Below, piece after piece: positions 1 to 6,129 of a stretch of DNA of 13,387 bases. Origin of the DNA: Saprospiraceae bacterium UBA2365 (GTDB lineage: Bacteria; Bacteroidota; Bacteroidia; Chitinophagales; Saprospiraceae). The stretch is taken from assembly GCA_002344345.1 (NCBI GenBank), contig DDTL01000111.1, positions 1-13,387 on the forward strand. Direction: 5' to 3'. Position 1 is the stretch's first letter; every line of letters starts with the position of its first letter. A program made the position numbers and the translations under genes. Below the pieces are notes generated by a model, which worked only from the letters and a program-made list of their open reading frames with translations, ran no database searches and had not been told where the DNA came from.

Positions 1-104
1 GATTTTCGGAGCTTTTTTTCAACCTTTGATTCGCATTAATCACAATGAATTACAAGCTTTTTTACCAAAACTTATTATTTTAAACTCGATTTTTAATTTC
101 GAAG

Positions 105-120
105 ATCCCGATATTCATCG
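105..120 (+). repeat. Copy 1 of a dispersed ATCCCGAyATTCATCG repeat
   Basis: The sequence ATCCCGATATTCATCG lies in the spacer before the first gene. It matches the reverse complement of 13356-13371 at 15 of 16 positions. The inner CGAT/ATCG can form a 4-bp stem. The second copy sits in a longer hairpin, so the two may belong to one family of intergenic palindromic repeats. The match is seen directly; the family assignment is inference. The rest of positions 1-164 is AT-rich spacer with no gene or convincing promoter. Confidence 0.4.
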
Positions 121-130
121 TTGAGACCCG

Positions 131-154
131 AATTTTCAAATTTTCTAATTTTCA
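131..154 (+). repeat. Three tandem copies of the octamer AATTTTCa/t
   Basis: Three consecutive 8-base units (AATTTTCA, AATTTTCT, AATTTTCA) end 10 bases before the ATG at 165. They occupy the translation-initiation region of the PrsW-family gene, where no Shine-Dalgarno sequence is visible. The periodicity is seen directly; any role, such as an unstructured A/T-rich ribosome entry site, is speculation. Confidence 0.55.
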
Positions 155-164
155 ATTTATCCTT

Positions 165-893
165 ATGTCCCTGATCTTAATATCGATATTGCCGGTCATC
201 ACCATCATGATCTACTTATATTATCGCGATAAATACGAAAAGGAGCCTTTGAGTTCTTTATTCAAGGCATTTTCAGCCGGCGTGTTGTCTGCCATTCTGA
301 CGATCGCTGCATTGATGCCATTTGGCAGTCTGGCTGAATTTAAAACTGGATTGCCTTTTGTGGACGCAGTAAAAAGTGCATTTTTGTGGGCAGCCATTCC
401 AGAGGAATTTTTCAAATATATTTGTTTATACCTTTTTATATGGAAAGACCGTAACTTCAATGAACATTATGACGGGATCATTTATGCGGCTTTTGTTTCA
501 TTGGGATTTGCCTTGTTTGAGAACATCCTTTATGTGTTCCAAATGGGAATGGATGTAGGCATTTCAAGAGCGATCATCACTGTTCCGGCACATGCCTTGT
601 TCGGTGTGATCATGGGATTTTATTTTTCATTGGCAAAGTTTAATCGCAGCCGCGTAAAAGCTTATCTCATTTTAAGCTTGCTCCTGGCCATCCTGGCACA
701 TGGAATTTTTGATTTTCTGCTGATGTATAGTTCGGCTGTCAGCCAGATTGATCAGACCATGTCTATGGTGATCTTTGTTTTATTTTTCATTTTTGTAGCA
801 TACCTTTGGAAGCTTGGTTTCAGTAAAATCAGGAAACATGTAGCTGCATCAGCAATCTTCAACATGGGCTCTGATAAAATAGAATATAGGTAA
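165..893 (+). CDS. PrsW-family intramembrane metalloprotease
   Basis: This 242-residue integral membrane protein carries all the signature motifs of the PrsW family, which is related to CAAX-type (ABI) membrane proteases. These are E80-E81-x-x-K84, E119 in the FALFEN helix, H143-x-x-x-G147 and H179-G-x-x-D183, which together would form an intramembrane metal site. About seven hydrophobic segments are visible (roughly 3-20, 36-54, 70-92, 104-125, 138-156, 166-190 and 199-216). In Bacillus subtilis PrsW makes the first cut in the anti-sigma factor RsiW and so starts an envelope-stress response; the substrate here is unknown and no sigma/anti-sigma pair is in the window. The ATG at 165 is used because it precedes the first membrane helix; no ribosome binding site is evident, as is usual in Bacteroidota. 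It is followed, 124 bases on, by a coiled-coil pair with PspA-like features, which may be functionally linked. Family call firm; role inferred. Confidence 0.93.
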   Translation: MSLILISILPVITIMIYLYYRDKYEKEPLSSLFKAFSAGVLSAILTIAALMPFGSLAEFKTGLPFVDAVKSAFLWAAIPEEFFKYICLYLFIWKDRNFNEHYDGIIYAAFVSLGFALFENILYVFQMGMDVGISRAIITVPAHALFGVIMGFYFSLAKFNRSRVKAYLILSLLLAILAHGIFDFLLMYSSAVSQIDQTMSMVIFVLFFIFVAYLWKLGFSKIRKHVAASAIFNMGSDKIEYR

Positions 894-980
894 TTCAGCT
901 TAGGGGAACAGAATTATTATATTTCGTCGTCTTTTTACTAACTTCTGTAAAATTATAGATACAAAAGTAAGTTTTTGTTT

Positions 981-988
981 TAATTTTG
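981..988 (+). promoter_or_regulatory. Possible Bacteroidota -7 promoter element (TAATTTTG)
   Basis: TAATTTTG fits the Bacteroidota -7 consensus TAnnTTTG exactly and lies 30 bases before the ATG at 1018. No clear TTTG -33 element is present at the expected distance, so it is only a half match. If real, it would drive the two coiled-coil genes independently of the PrsW-family gene. Confidence 0.3.
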
Positions 989-1017
989 AGTTCTGATACC
1001 TTTAATTGAGGAATGCT

Positions 1018-1698
1018 ATGAGTATGTTTAAAAAAATCAAGTCTTTGTTTGTAGTTGAAGAAACTCCTGGACAACCAGGTGAGGCCATTCCGACCGAACC
1101 AGCAGTTTCCAAAGCTGCTGAACCAAAAATTACTCAAAATACAGACCAACCGGTTCAGGTTGAGAATCAGCCCATAGACAAAGAATCATTTGATCGGTTT
1201 ATCCAGGTTTTATCCGATGCATTGGCTGGTAAAAATCAACAGGGTTATGATTACCTGGAGTTCAAGGAAGCCGTAAATTCACTTCGGAATATGGAACCGG
1301 ACGAGGCTAAAAGATTTCTGACTGCTTTTACCATGGCCAAAACCCTGGGAGTTGAAAAGAAAATTTTACTGGACAGCGCATCACAATACCTTTTGATTCT
1401 GAAAGCAGAAAACGATAAATTCAGTGCAGCGGTAGAAAAACAAAAAGTGGATAAAATCAAAAGCCGGAACGATGAACTTCTGAAAGTGGAACAGGAACTG
1501 GTAGCTAAAGAACAAAAAATCCGGGAAATGTTGGCTGAAATTGAATCAAAAAAGAAGATCAGGGAACAATTGAAGCTGGAAATGAAGGATGCGGCGCAAA
1601 AGGTTGAACAGGTACATGCAAGTTTTAAAAATGCTTACGAGGCCATAGTAAAGCAAATTCAGGAGGATATTGAAAAAATGAACAATTATTTAAACTAA
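1018..1698 (+). CDS. Soluble coiled-coil protein of unknown function
   Basis: I do not recognise a named family for this protein (226 residues from the ATG at 1018). A TTG at 1006 would add four residues, but GAGGA at 1008-1012 is a good Shine-Dalgarno sequence spaced for the ATG at 1018, so 1018 is preferred. The N-terminus (MSMFKKIKSLF) could form a short amphipathic, basic helix of the kind that binds membranes. A Pro/Glu/Gln-rich, probably disordered linker follows to about residue 52. Residues about 55-130 look like a compact helical domain, and about 130-200 form a charged Lys/Glu coiled coil. There is no signal peptide or membrane helix, so it should be cytoplasmic. It ends 12 bases before a membrane-anchored coiled-coil gene, almost certainly in one transcript. 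The likeliest reading is that the two proteins interact, perhaps in envelope maintenance; this is inference from context and shape only. Confidence 0.85.
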   Translation: MSMFKKIKSLFVVEETPGQPGEAIPTEPAVSKAAEPKITQNTDQPVQVENQPIDKESFDRFIQVLSDALAGKNQQGYDYLEFKEAVNSLRNMEPDEAKRFLTAFTMAKTLGVEKKILLDSASQYLLILKAENDKFSAAVEKQKVDKIKSRNDELLKVEQELVAKEQKIREMLAEIESKKKIREQLKLEMKDAAQKVEQVHASFKNAYEAIVKQIQEDIEKMNNYLN

Positions 1699-1710
1699 TC
1701 ATAAAAATAT

Positions 1711-2733
1711 ATGCAACAATACAAACCCAAATCATTCTGGCAAAGACCTGAAGGCGTCACCGGTGCTATTGCACTGGGAGGCCTGGCTTTGGGCGCCGGA
1801 TTCCTGATCTTTAGTTTTTTACCCCAAATTCTTGCTTTTGCTGCCAACACGCTCGGTCTGGCTGTCATCATACTGGCGATCGGTGCTTTGGTTTATATGG
1901 TATTGGATCCCAAAATGCGGAATCTGGTGTGGTTTATGTATAAAAGTGTGATGCGTTGGGTAACGGGTCTTTTTGTCAAACTGGATCCCATCGGCATATT
2001 AAAGGCTTATGTACAGGATCTGAAGGAAAATTTGAAAAAAATGAACCGTCAGATCAGCCGTTTAAGGGGTCAGATGCACCAATTGAAGGAACTGATCATC
2101 AACAATCAGAAGCAGATCAAAAGCAACCTGAATCTGGCTTCTGAAGCAAAAGACGAGAACAACAAAAATGTGATGATCCTTAAAACGCGTCAGGCAGGCA
2201 GATTGAAAGAGTCCAACATCAAACTTGAAGATCTGTATAAAAAAATGGAAATACTGTACCGTGTATTGATGAAAATGGAAGAGAATTCACAGGTTATGAT
2301 GGAAGATGTGGAGGATCAGGTCAAAGTCAAGGAGGTGGAACGTAAAGCCATCCGAACTTCACATTCCGCGATGAAATCTGCAATGAACATTATTGCGGGA
2401 AATAGTGATAAAAGAGTGATGTTTGATATGGCATTAGAAGCCATCGCAGAAGATGTAAGCCAAAAAGTCGGGGAAATGGAACAATTCATGAACTTGTCGG
2501 AGAATTTTATGAAATCTGTCGACCTCCAAAACGGTATTTTTGAAGAAGAAGGTTTGAAAATGTTGGAGAAATGGGAAAACGAAGGATTTTCATTATTGTT
2601 GGGGGAAGAAAAAGCTGATCTGCTGTTAAAAGCCAATGATGATACAGATGTCCTGGATCTGATGGAGAAACCTAAAGAAAAAGTATTGAGAGAATCAGGT
2701 CATCAAAATCAATATGACAACTTTTTTGAGTAA
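1711..2733 (+). CDS. Membrane-anchored coiled-coil protein, PspA/IM30-like architecture
   Basis: This 340-residue protein has two closely spaced membrane helices (about 15-37 and 44-65) and then a long, mostly helical cytoplasmic part. The stretch starting at L91-D92-P93 resembles the first helix of PspA/Vipp1 proteins, where a Asp-Pro motif is followed by a charged helix with a Tyr/Met-x-x-Asp/Glu pattern (here LKAYVQDLKENLKKM). Long coiled coil continues to about 225, and a shorter helix near 235-262 (MALEAIAEDVSQKVGEMEQFM) recalls the later PspA helices. True PspA proteins are peripheral and lack membrane spans, so this would be an anchored relative or a convergent design. The C-terminus is acidic and probably flexible. 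It forms an operon with the coiled-coil gene upstream. PspA-like proteins of the ESCRT-III superfamily remodel and protect stressed membranes; applying that role here is inference from architecture, not proven homology. Confidence 0.85.
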   Translation: MQQYKPKSFWQRPEGVTGAIALGGLALGAGFLIFSFLPQILAFAANTLGLAVIILAIGALVYMVLDPKMRNLVWFMYKSVMRWVTGLFVKLDPIGILKAYVQDLKENLKKMNRQISRLRGQMHQLKELIINNQKQIKSNLNLASEAKDENNKNVMILKTRQAGRLKESNIKLEDLYKKMEILYRVLMKMEENSQVMMEDVEDQVKVKEVERKAIRTSHSAMKSAMNIIAGNSDKRVMFDMALEAIAEDVSQKVGEMEQFMNLSENFMKSVDLQNGIFEEEGLKMLEKWENEGFSLLLGEEKADLLLKANDDTDVLDLMEKPKEKVLRESGHQNQYDNFFE

Positions 2734-2773
2734 GATGTATCTTATTGAATTATAGCTAATTATTCTTACTCAA
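2726..2773 (+). repeat. 10-bp inverted repeat spanning the end of the anchored coiled-coil gene
   Basis: TTGAGTAAGA (2726-2735) and TCTTACTCAA (2764-2773) are perfectly complementary, with a 28-base gap. The left arm contains the TAA stop codon. A nested palindrome, TAAGATGTATCTTA, occupies 2731-2744. No T-run follows, so it is not a standard intrinsic terminator, but it could protect the 3' end or weaken read-through into the transporter gene. Confidence 0.4.
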
Positions 2774-2844
2774 TTAAAGTCCTGCTTGAAGATAATAAAA
2801 CGAAATATACCAACTGATCAGGTATGCTAAAACAAATCTGAACG

Positions 2845-4065
2845 ATGAATATCATTAAAAAAATGGGTCCGGGATTGCTTTTTGCCGGAGCTGCAATCGG
2901 GGTTTCACATCTGGTACAATCGACCACCGCGGGGGCAAATTACGGCTTAACCCTGGTGATCGCTGTTATATTGGCCAATGTACTCAAATTTCCCATTTTT
3001 GAATTTTCTGTCAGGTATGCCAATGTCAGGAAGGAGAGTCTGATCGAAGGATACCGGAAATTGGGTAATTGGGCCATCATTTTGTTTACCATAATCACCC
3101 TGGGAACCATGTTCGGAATACAGGCAGCTGTGACGGTCGTGACTGCGGGGTTGTTCGAGGAAGTTTCCGGTTGGGGAAATTCAACTGTCTGGTCTATCAT
3201 TATTCTGGTGATGGCCGGATTGATATTGGGGATCGGCAAATATAAATTTCTTGATACACTGATAAAATATATCATAGTTGTTTTATCCATTACAACGATC
3301 ATTGCTGTTACTGTTGCACTTATTGAAAATCCACTTCCTGGCTGGGGTTCCTTCAGTTTTTCCAATGAGATCCATATTGCTTTTTTATTGTCCCTGGTTG
3401 GTTGGATGCCTGCGCCGTTTGATCTTTCAGTATGGCAATCCATGTGGGTGATTGAAAAACTAAAACTTGGTAAAGGAAAAATAAGTCTGAAAGATTCTCT
3501 GTTTGATTTCAATACAGGTTATTGGGCTACCATGTTCTTAGCAGTTTGCTTCCTGTTTTTGGGGGCATTGATCTTGTTTGGTTCTGAAGAAAAAGTTTCG
3601 CCGGTCGGTGCTGTTTTTGCCCGACAGGTGATTGGAATTTTTACAAAAAACCTTGGTGCATGGGCATATCCGATCGTTGCTTTGGCCGCCATCACAACTA
3701 TGGTCAGTACGGTTATTACCTGTCTGGATGCCTTTCCGCGTGTTTTGACCACTTTAAGGAAAGAACCCTTCACCCATCCTGTTCTCAAAGGAAGAAATGG
3801 TTACTGGTTCTATATGATACTGGTGTCAGTTGGTGCAATCATTTTCATTTCTTTTCTGACCTCTACCATGGGGCAAATGGTAAAAATTGCTACCATCATT
3901 TCTTTCCTTACAGCGCCTGTCATTGCGATCATGAATTATAAGCTGGTTTTCCGGAAGGATTTCCCGGAGGAACACAGGCCAAATTTATTCATGAAATATC
4001 TCAGTTGGGTTGGTATCATATTCCTTACAGGTTTTGGTGTTTATTACCTGTATATGTTGATTTAA
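2845..4065 (+). CDS. Divergent NRAMP-superfamily transporter lacking the DPGN metal motif
   Basis: This 406-residue polytopic membrane protein, with about 11 hydrophobic segments, has the framework of the NRAMP/MntH family (APC/LeuT fold). The N-terminal GPGLLFAGAAIG aligns with helix 1 of NRAMPs and AGANYG (29-34) with the conserved AGAQYG. Between them, the place of the metal-binding DPGN is taken by G19-V-S-H22, so the coordinating Asp and Asn are both absent. In helix 6 the conserved MPH is M188-P189-A190: the Met remains and the His is lost. Canonical NRAMPs import Mn2+ or Fe2+ with protons using these residues, so a classical manganese-importer function is unlikely. The substrate could be another ion or a small organic molecule. 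Similar proteins in Bacteroidota are commonly labelled Nramp family transporters, from memory. It stands 111 bases after the PspA-like gene and 51 before a DUF4199 gene. The ATG at 2845 has no evident Shine-Dalgarno sequence. Confidence 0.85.
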   Translation: MNIIKKMGPGLLFAGAAIGVSHLVQSTTAGANYGLTLVIAVILANVLKFPIFEFSVRYANVRKESLIEGYRKLGNWAIILFTIITLGTMFGIQAAVTVVTAGLFEEVSGWGNSTVWSIIILVMAGLILGIGKYKFLDTLIKYIIVVLSITTIIAVTVALIENPLPGWGSFSFSNEIHIAFLLSLVGWMPAPFDLSVWQSMWVIEKLKLGKGKISLKDSLFDFNTGYWATMFLAVCFLFLGALILFGSEEKVSPVGAVFARQVIGIFTKNLGAWAYPIVALAAITTMVSTVITCLDAFPRVLTTLRKEPFTHPVLKGRNGYWFYMILVSVGAIIFISFLTSTMGQMVKIATIISFLTAPVIAIMNYKLVFRKDFPEEHRPNLFMKYLSWVGIIFLTGFGVYYLYMLI

Positions 4066-4116
4066 ATGCATATTATAATTAAACTTATTTAATGATCTAA
4101 TTCTTAAACTTCAATT

Positions 4117-4653
4117 ATGAAAAATTCAGGTGTTACCAATGGTATTTTAGCTGGAGTGATCGTGATGATCCTTACGCTGATCCTATATTTTGTGAATAAA
4201 GAACTGGTTGTTTCCATGGCTGTAGGCTGGTTCCTGATGCTCGTTTATGCTGCATTCATGCTCAAAGCCGGGCTGGATGAAAGAGCAAAGAACGGAGGAT
4301 TTATTTCTTTTGGAAGTGCACTTGTTCCGATGCTGATCACTTATCTCATCGCTACTTTCATTGCGACAGTATTCAATTATGTCCTGTTCAACTTTATTGA
4401 TGCCAGTCTGGTGGACCTGCAATTGGAGGTGGCGATCGAAGGAGTTGAAAAAATGAGAGGATTCCTCGGCGATGAAGGTGCTGATGCAGCCATTGCCGCC
4501 ATTGAAGAAAAAGGTATTTCTACCGGACCTCTGCAATATTTGTTAAATTGGCTTGGTTCCTTACTTATACCGGGTTTATTGTTTTTGATCTATGGTTTGA
4601 TCGTTGCTGCGATCATTAAGAAAAACAATCCCGAACAGGAAAGGTTCGTTTAA
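4117..4653 (+). CDS. DUF4199 domain-containing membrane protein
   Basis: This 178-residue inner-membrane protein has four hydrophobic helices (about 7-26, 30-50, 70-92 and 145-167) and a soluble loop between helices three and four (about 96-140) rich in Glu, Ala and Gly. The arrangement fits DUF4199, a family largely restricted to Bacteroidota: an opening K-N/S-G-x-x-x-G-x-x-x-G helix, then LDERAKNGGFISFG (53-66) before helix three. The function of the family is unknown. It begins 51 bases after the divergent transporter on the same strand and may share its transcript, although many DUF4199 genes have unrelated neighbours. Start chosen at the only ATG preceding the first helix. Confidence 0.85.
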   Translation: MKNSGVTNGILAGVIVMILTLILYFVNKELVVSMAVGWFLMLVYAAFMLKAGLDERAKNGGFISFGSALVPMLITYLIATFIATVFNYVLFNFIDASLVDLQLEVAIEGVEKMRGFLGDEGADAAIAAIEEKGISTGPLQYLLNWLGSLLIPGLLFLIYGLIVAAIIKKNNPEQERFV

Positions 4654-5046
4654 GTTTTGGTTTGGATGATCGGTTTAAATATCTGGTATCCTGAAAGCTT
4701 GCCATGTATTTGATTGATATTTAAAGATTTAGTCTGTTCCGAATAGTCCGGTGTATTGGTTCCCAATCGTTTTTTGTCCCAGGATAATGACGTCCAGGAT
4801 CAGTACAAGACTAAAGGGAAAGGATTGAAAACCATCAAATTAAAAGTTACCTTTTATGCCTGTACTGACTGAAAACGTCAGTGGGGATATATGGGCAAAG
4901 ACTTTTCGGAGCAGACTCATGTTTTTTGCTGAAATATAATTTAGGCACAGGTTTTGCCTTATAATTGTTTATTGGTATGAATGTGACCTGAGAAAATGTA
5001 TTTGGTTTTCAAAACAATGTGTATTTGTTAATTAAAAGTATTCCAG
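4654..5046. other. 393-base spacer with no gene recognised
   Basis: No coding region or RNA gene is apparent. It holds an AT-rich inverted repeat at 4674-4725, a duplicated CCAGGAT near 4783-4800, a weak 8-bp inverted repeat (4800-4807 with 4861-4868) and a 5-bp hairpin at 4868-4882. Two copies of TGTATTTG (4997-5004 and 5020-5027) differ from the Bacteroidota -7 consensus TAnnTTTG at one base and could include the promoter of the kinase gene, but neither has a well-placed -33 element. Confidence 0.6.
4674..4725 (+). repeat. 10-bp AT-rich inverted repeat after the DUF4199 gene
   Basis: TTTAAATATC (4674-4683) and GATATTTAAA (4716-4725) are perfectly complementary with a 32-base gap, beginning 20 bases after the stop codon. 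The stem is AT-rich and therefore weak, and no T-run follows. Its position resembles the inverted repeats at 2726-2773 and 6017-6077. Confidence 0.35.
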
Positions 5047-6006
5047 ATGAAAGAAGCAGTCATAGGTATGGATATTGGTGGTACCAATACGGATATCGCC
5101 CTGGTAGATAAAAAAGGTTTGATACTCTCAAAAACCCATCTGAGGACAACAGATTACCCGGAATTCGATTCATTTGCCAATCAGGTAGCGCAGGATGTGC
5201 GTTCATTGACAGCCAGTGTGGGGGTAAACCTGAAAGCATTGGGTATCGGAGCGCCGAATGGTAATTATTACTCAGGTATGATTGAGTTTGCCCCTAATCT
5301 GGCCTGGAAGGGCAAAATTGATGTGGCAGGGGAATTGTACAGCCGGTTGGAACTTCCTGTTTTTGTCACCAATGACGCCAATGCAGCTGCCATCGGCGAA
5401 ATGAAATTTGGTGTAGCAGGAGAAATGAATGATTTTGTCATGATCACCCTGGGTACCGGGGTCGGGAGTGGTGTGGTGGCCAATGGACAATTGATCTATG
5501 GGCATGATGGTTTTGCAGGAGAAATCGGCCATATGACAAGCACTCCTGGAGGCAGGTTGTGTGGTTGTGGCCGCAAAGGTTGTCTGGAAACCTATTCATC
5601 TGTTACCGGGCTCCGCAAAAGTGTTGTTTTTATGCATGAGGAACAAAAAATGGCTGGGAAACTGGAGAATATACCGTATGAAAACCTTACAGGGAAAATG
5701 ATCGAGATCGCTGCCCTTGAAGGAGATGTTGTTGCAAAGGAAGCATTCCGACTTGCCGGCAAGGAATTGGGCAAAGCGCTGGCAAATGTAGCCGCCGTAA
5801 CCAGCCCATCGCACATCGTTTTGTTTGGTGGAATGGCTGCTGCAGGTCCGCTGATCTTCGAACCTTTGAAAAAATACCTGGAAGAAAATCTTCTGACGAT
5901 CTATAAGAACAAAATTGAGATATTGCCATCAGGTCTGGATGGCAATAATGCTGCCATACTTGGAGCGGCTGCCCTTGCCTGGAATGAATTGGATAAACTA
6001 AAATAA
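5047..6006 (+). CDS. ROK-family sugar kinase (glucokinase-like)
   Basis: This 319-residue cytoplasmic kinase has the full ROK signature set. D9-I-G-G-T-N14 is the first phosphate-binding loop. N109-D110 in TNDANAAA provides the catalytic Asp. LGTGVGSG (135-142) is the second phosphate loop. GEIGHM (158-163) together with C172-x-C174-x-x-x-x-C179 forms the zinc site, with H162 as fourth ligand, and E181 follows it. There is no helix-turn-helix domain, so it is a kinase and not a NagC/Mlc-type repressor. ROK kinases phosphorylate glucose, mannose, allose, N-acetylmannosamine and others using ATP; specificity cannot be read here. The length is normal for the family. A secreted GH92 mannosidase starts 123 bases downstream on the same strand, which makes hexoses such as mannose or glucose reasonable substrates. 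The ATG at 5047 directly precedes the conserved first strand, so the start is secure; no Shine-Dalgarno sequence is visible. Confidence 0.95.
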   Translation: MKEAVIGMDIGGTNTDIALVDKKGLILSKTHLRTTDYPEFDSFANQVAQDVRSLTASVGVNLKALGIGAPNGNYYSGMIEFAPNLAWKGKIDVAGELYSRLELPVFVTNDANAAAIGEMKFGVAGEMNDFVMITLGTGVGSGVVANGQLIYGHDGFAGEIGHMTSTPGGRLCGCGRKGCLETYSSVTGLRKSVVFMHEEQKMAGKLENIPYENLTGKMIEIAALEGDVVAKEAFRLAGKELGKALANVAAVTSPSHIVLFGGMAAAGPLIFEPLKKYLEENLLTIYKNKIEILPSGLDGNNAAILGAAALAWNELDKLK

Positions 6007-6016
6007 TTATATGAAT

Positions 6017-6077
6017 CCCTGATAAGTAAAATAGTCATTTTGACGATACTTCAGAATGAGCATTTGACTTATCAGGG
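6017..6077 (+). promoter_or_regulatory. Perfect 11-bp inverted repeat in the leader of the GH92 gene
   Basis: CCCTGATAAGT (6017-6027) and ACTTATCAGGG (6067-6077) are perfectly complementary and enclose 39 bases. After one mismatch, AAAT (6029-6032) can extend the stem with ATTT (6062-6065). The loop holds a mini-hairpin, GTCA-TTT-TGAC (6034-6044). The element starts 11 bases after the kinase stop codon and ends 52 before the chosen GH92 start. It could be an RNA processing or attenuation structure, a DNA operator, or a transposition footprint; no T-run supports simple termination. Confidence 0.5.
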
Positions 6078-6096
6078 TTATTGTACCATTGAACAA

Positions 6097-6111
6097 GTCG
6101 CAACTGGCGAC
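6097..6111 (+). promoter_or_regulatory. Short hairpin just upstream of the GH92 start
   Basis: GTCGC (6097-6101) pairs with GCGAC (6107-6111) around a 5-base loop, ending 18 bases before the ATG at 6130. Being next to the initiation region, it could influence ribosome access together with the larger inverted repeat upstream. The pairing is seen directly; the role is inference. Confidence 0.35.
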
Positions 6112-6129
6112 CAAATAAAGAATAGACAG

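Noticed and set aside
1006..1017. TTG start four codons upstream for the soluble coiled-coil gene
   Set aside because: The GAGGA Shine-Dalgarno sequence overlaps these codons and is correctly spaced for the ATG at 1018.
1711..2733. XpaC- or TelA-type tellurite-stress protein
   Set aside because: The two-helix anchor plus coiled coil is reminiscent, but the conserved C-terminal motifs I associate with XpaC are absent and no TelA or Ter gene is present.
2940..3512. A 190-codon open frame on the minus strand
   Set aside because: It lies wholly within the transporter gene in antisense, has no recognisable domain, and is explained by the codon bias of the real gene.
4868..4882. Hairpin ACTGA-AAACG-TCAGT as a terminator
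   Set aside because: The stem is only 5 bp, AT-rich, far from the preceding stop codon and not followed by a T-run.
6040..6129. An upstream TTG start for the GH92 gene
   Set aside because: It would place 30 polar residues before an otherwise normal signal peptide and lies inside the loop of an inverted repeat. The ATG at 6130 gives a standard N-terminus.
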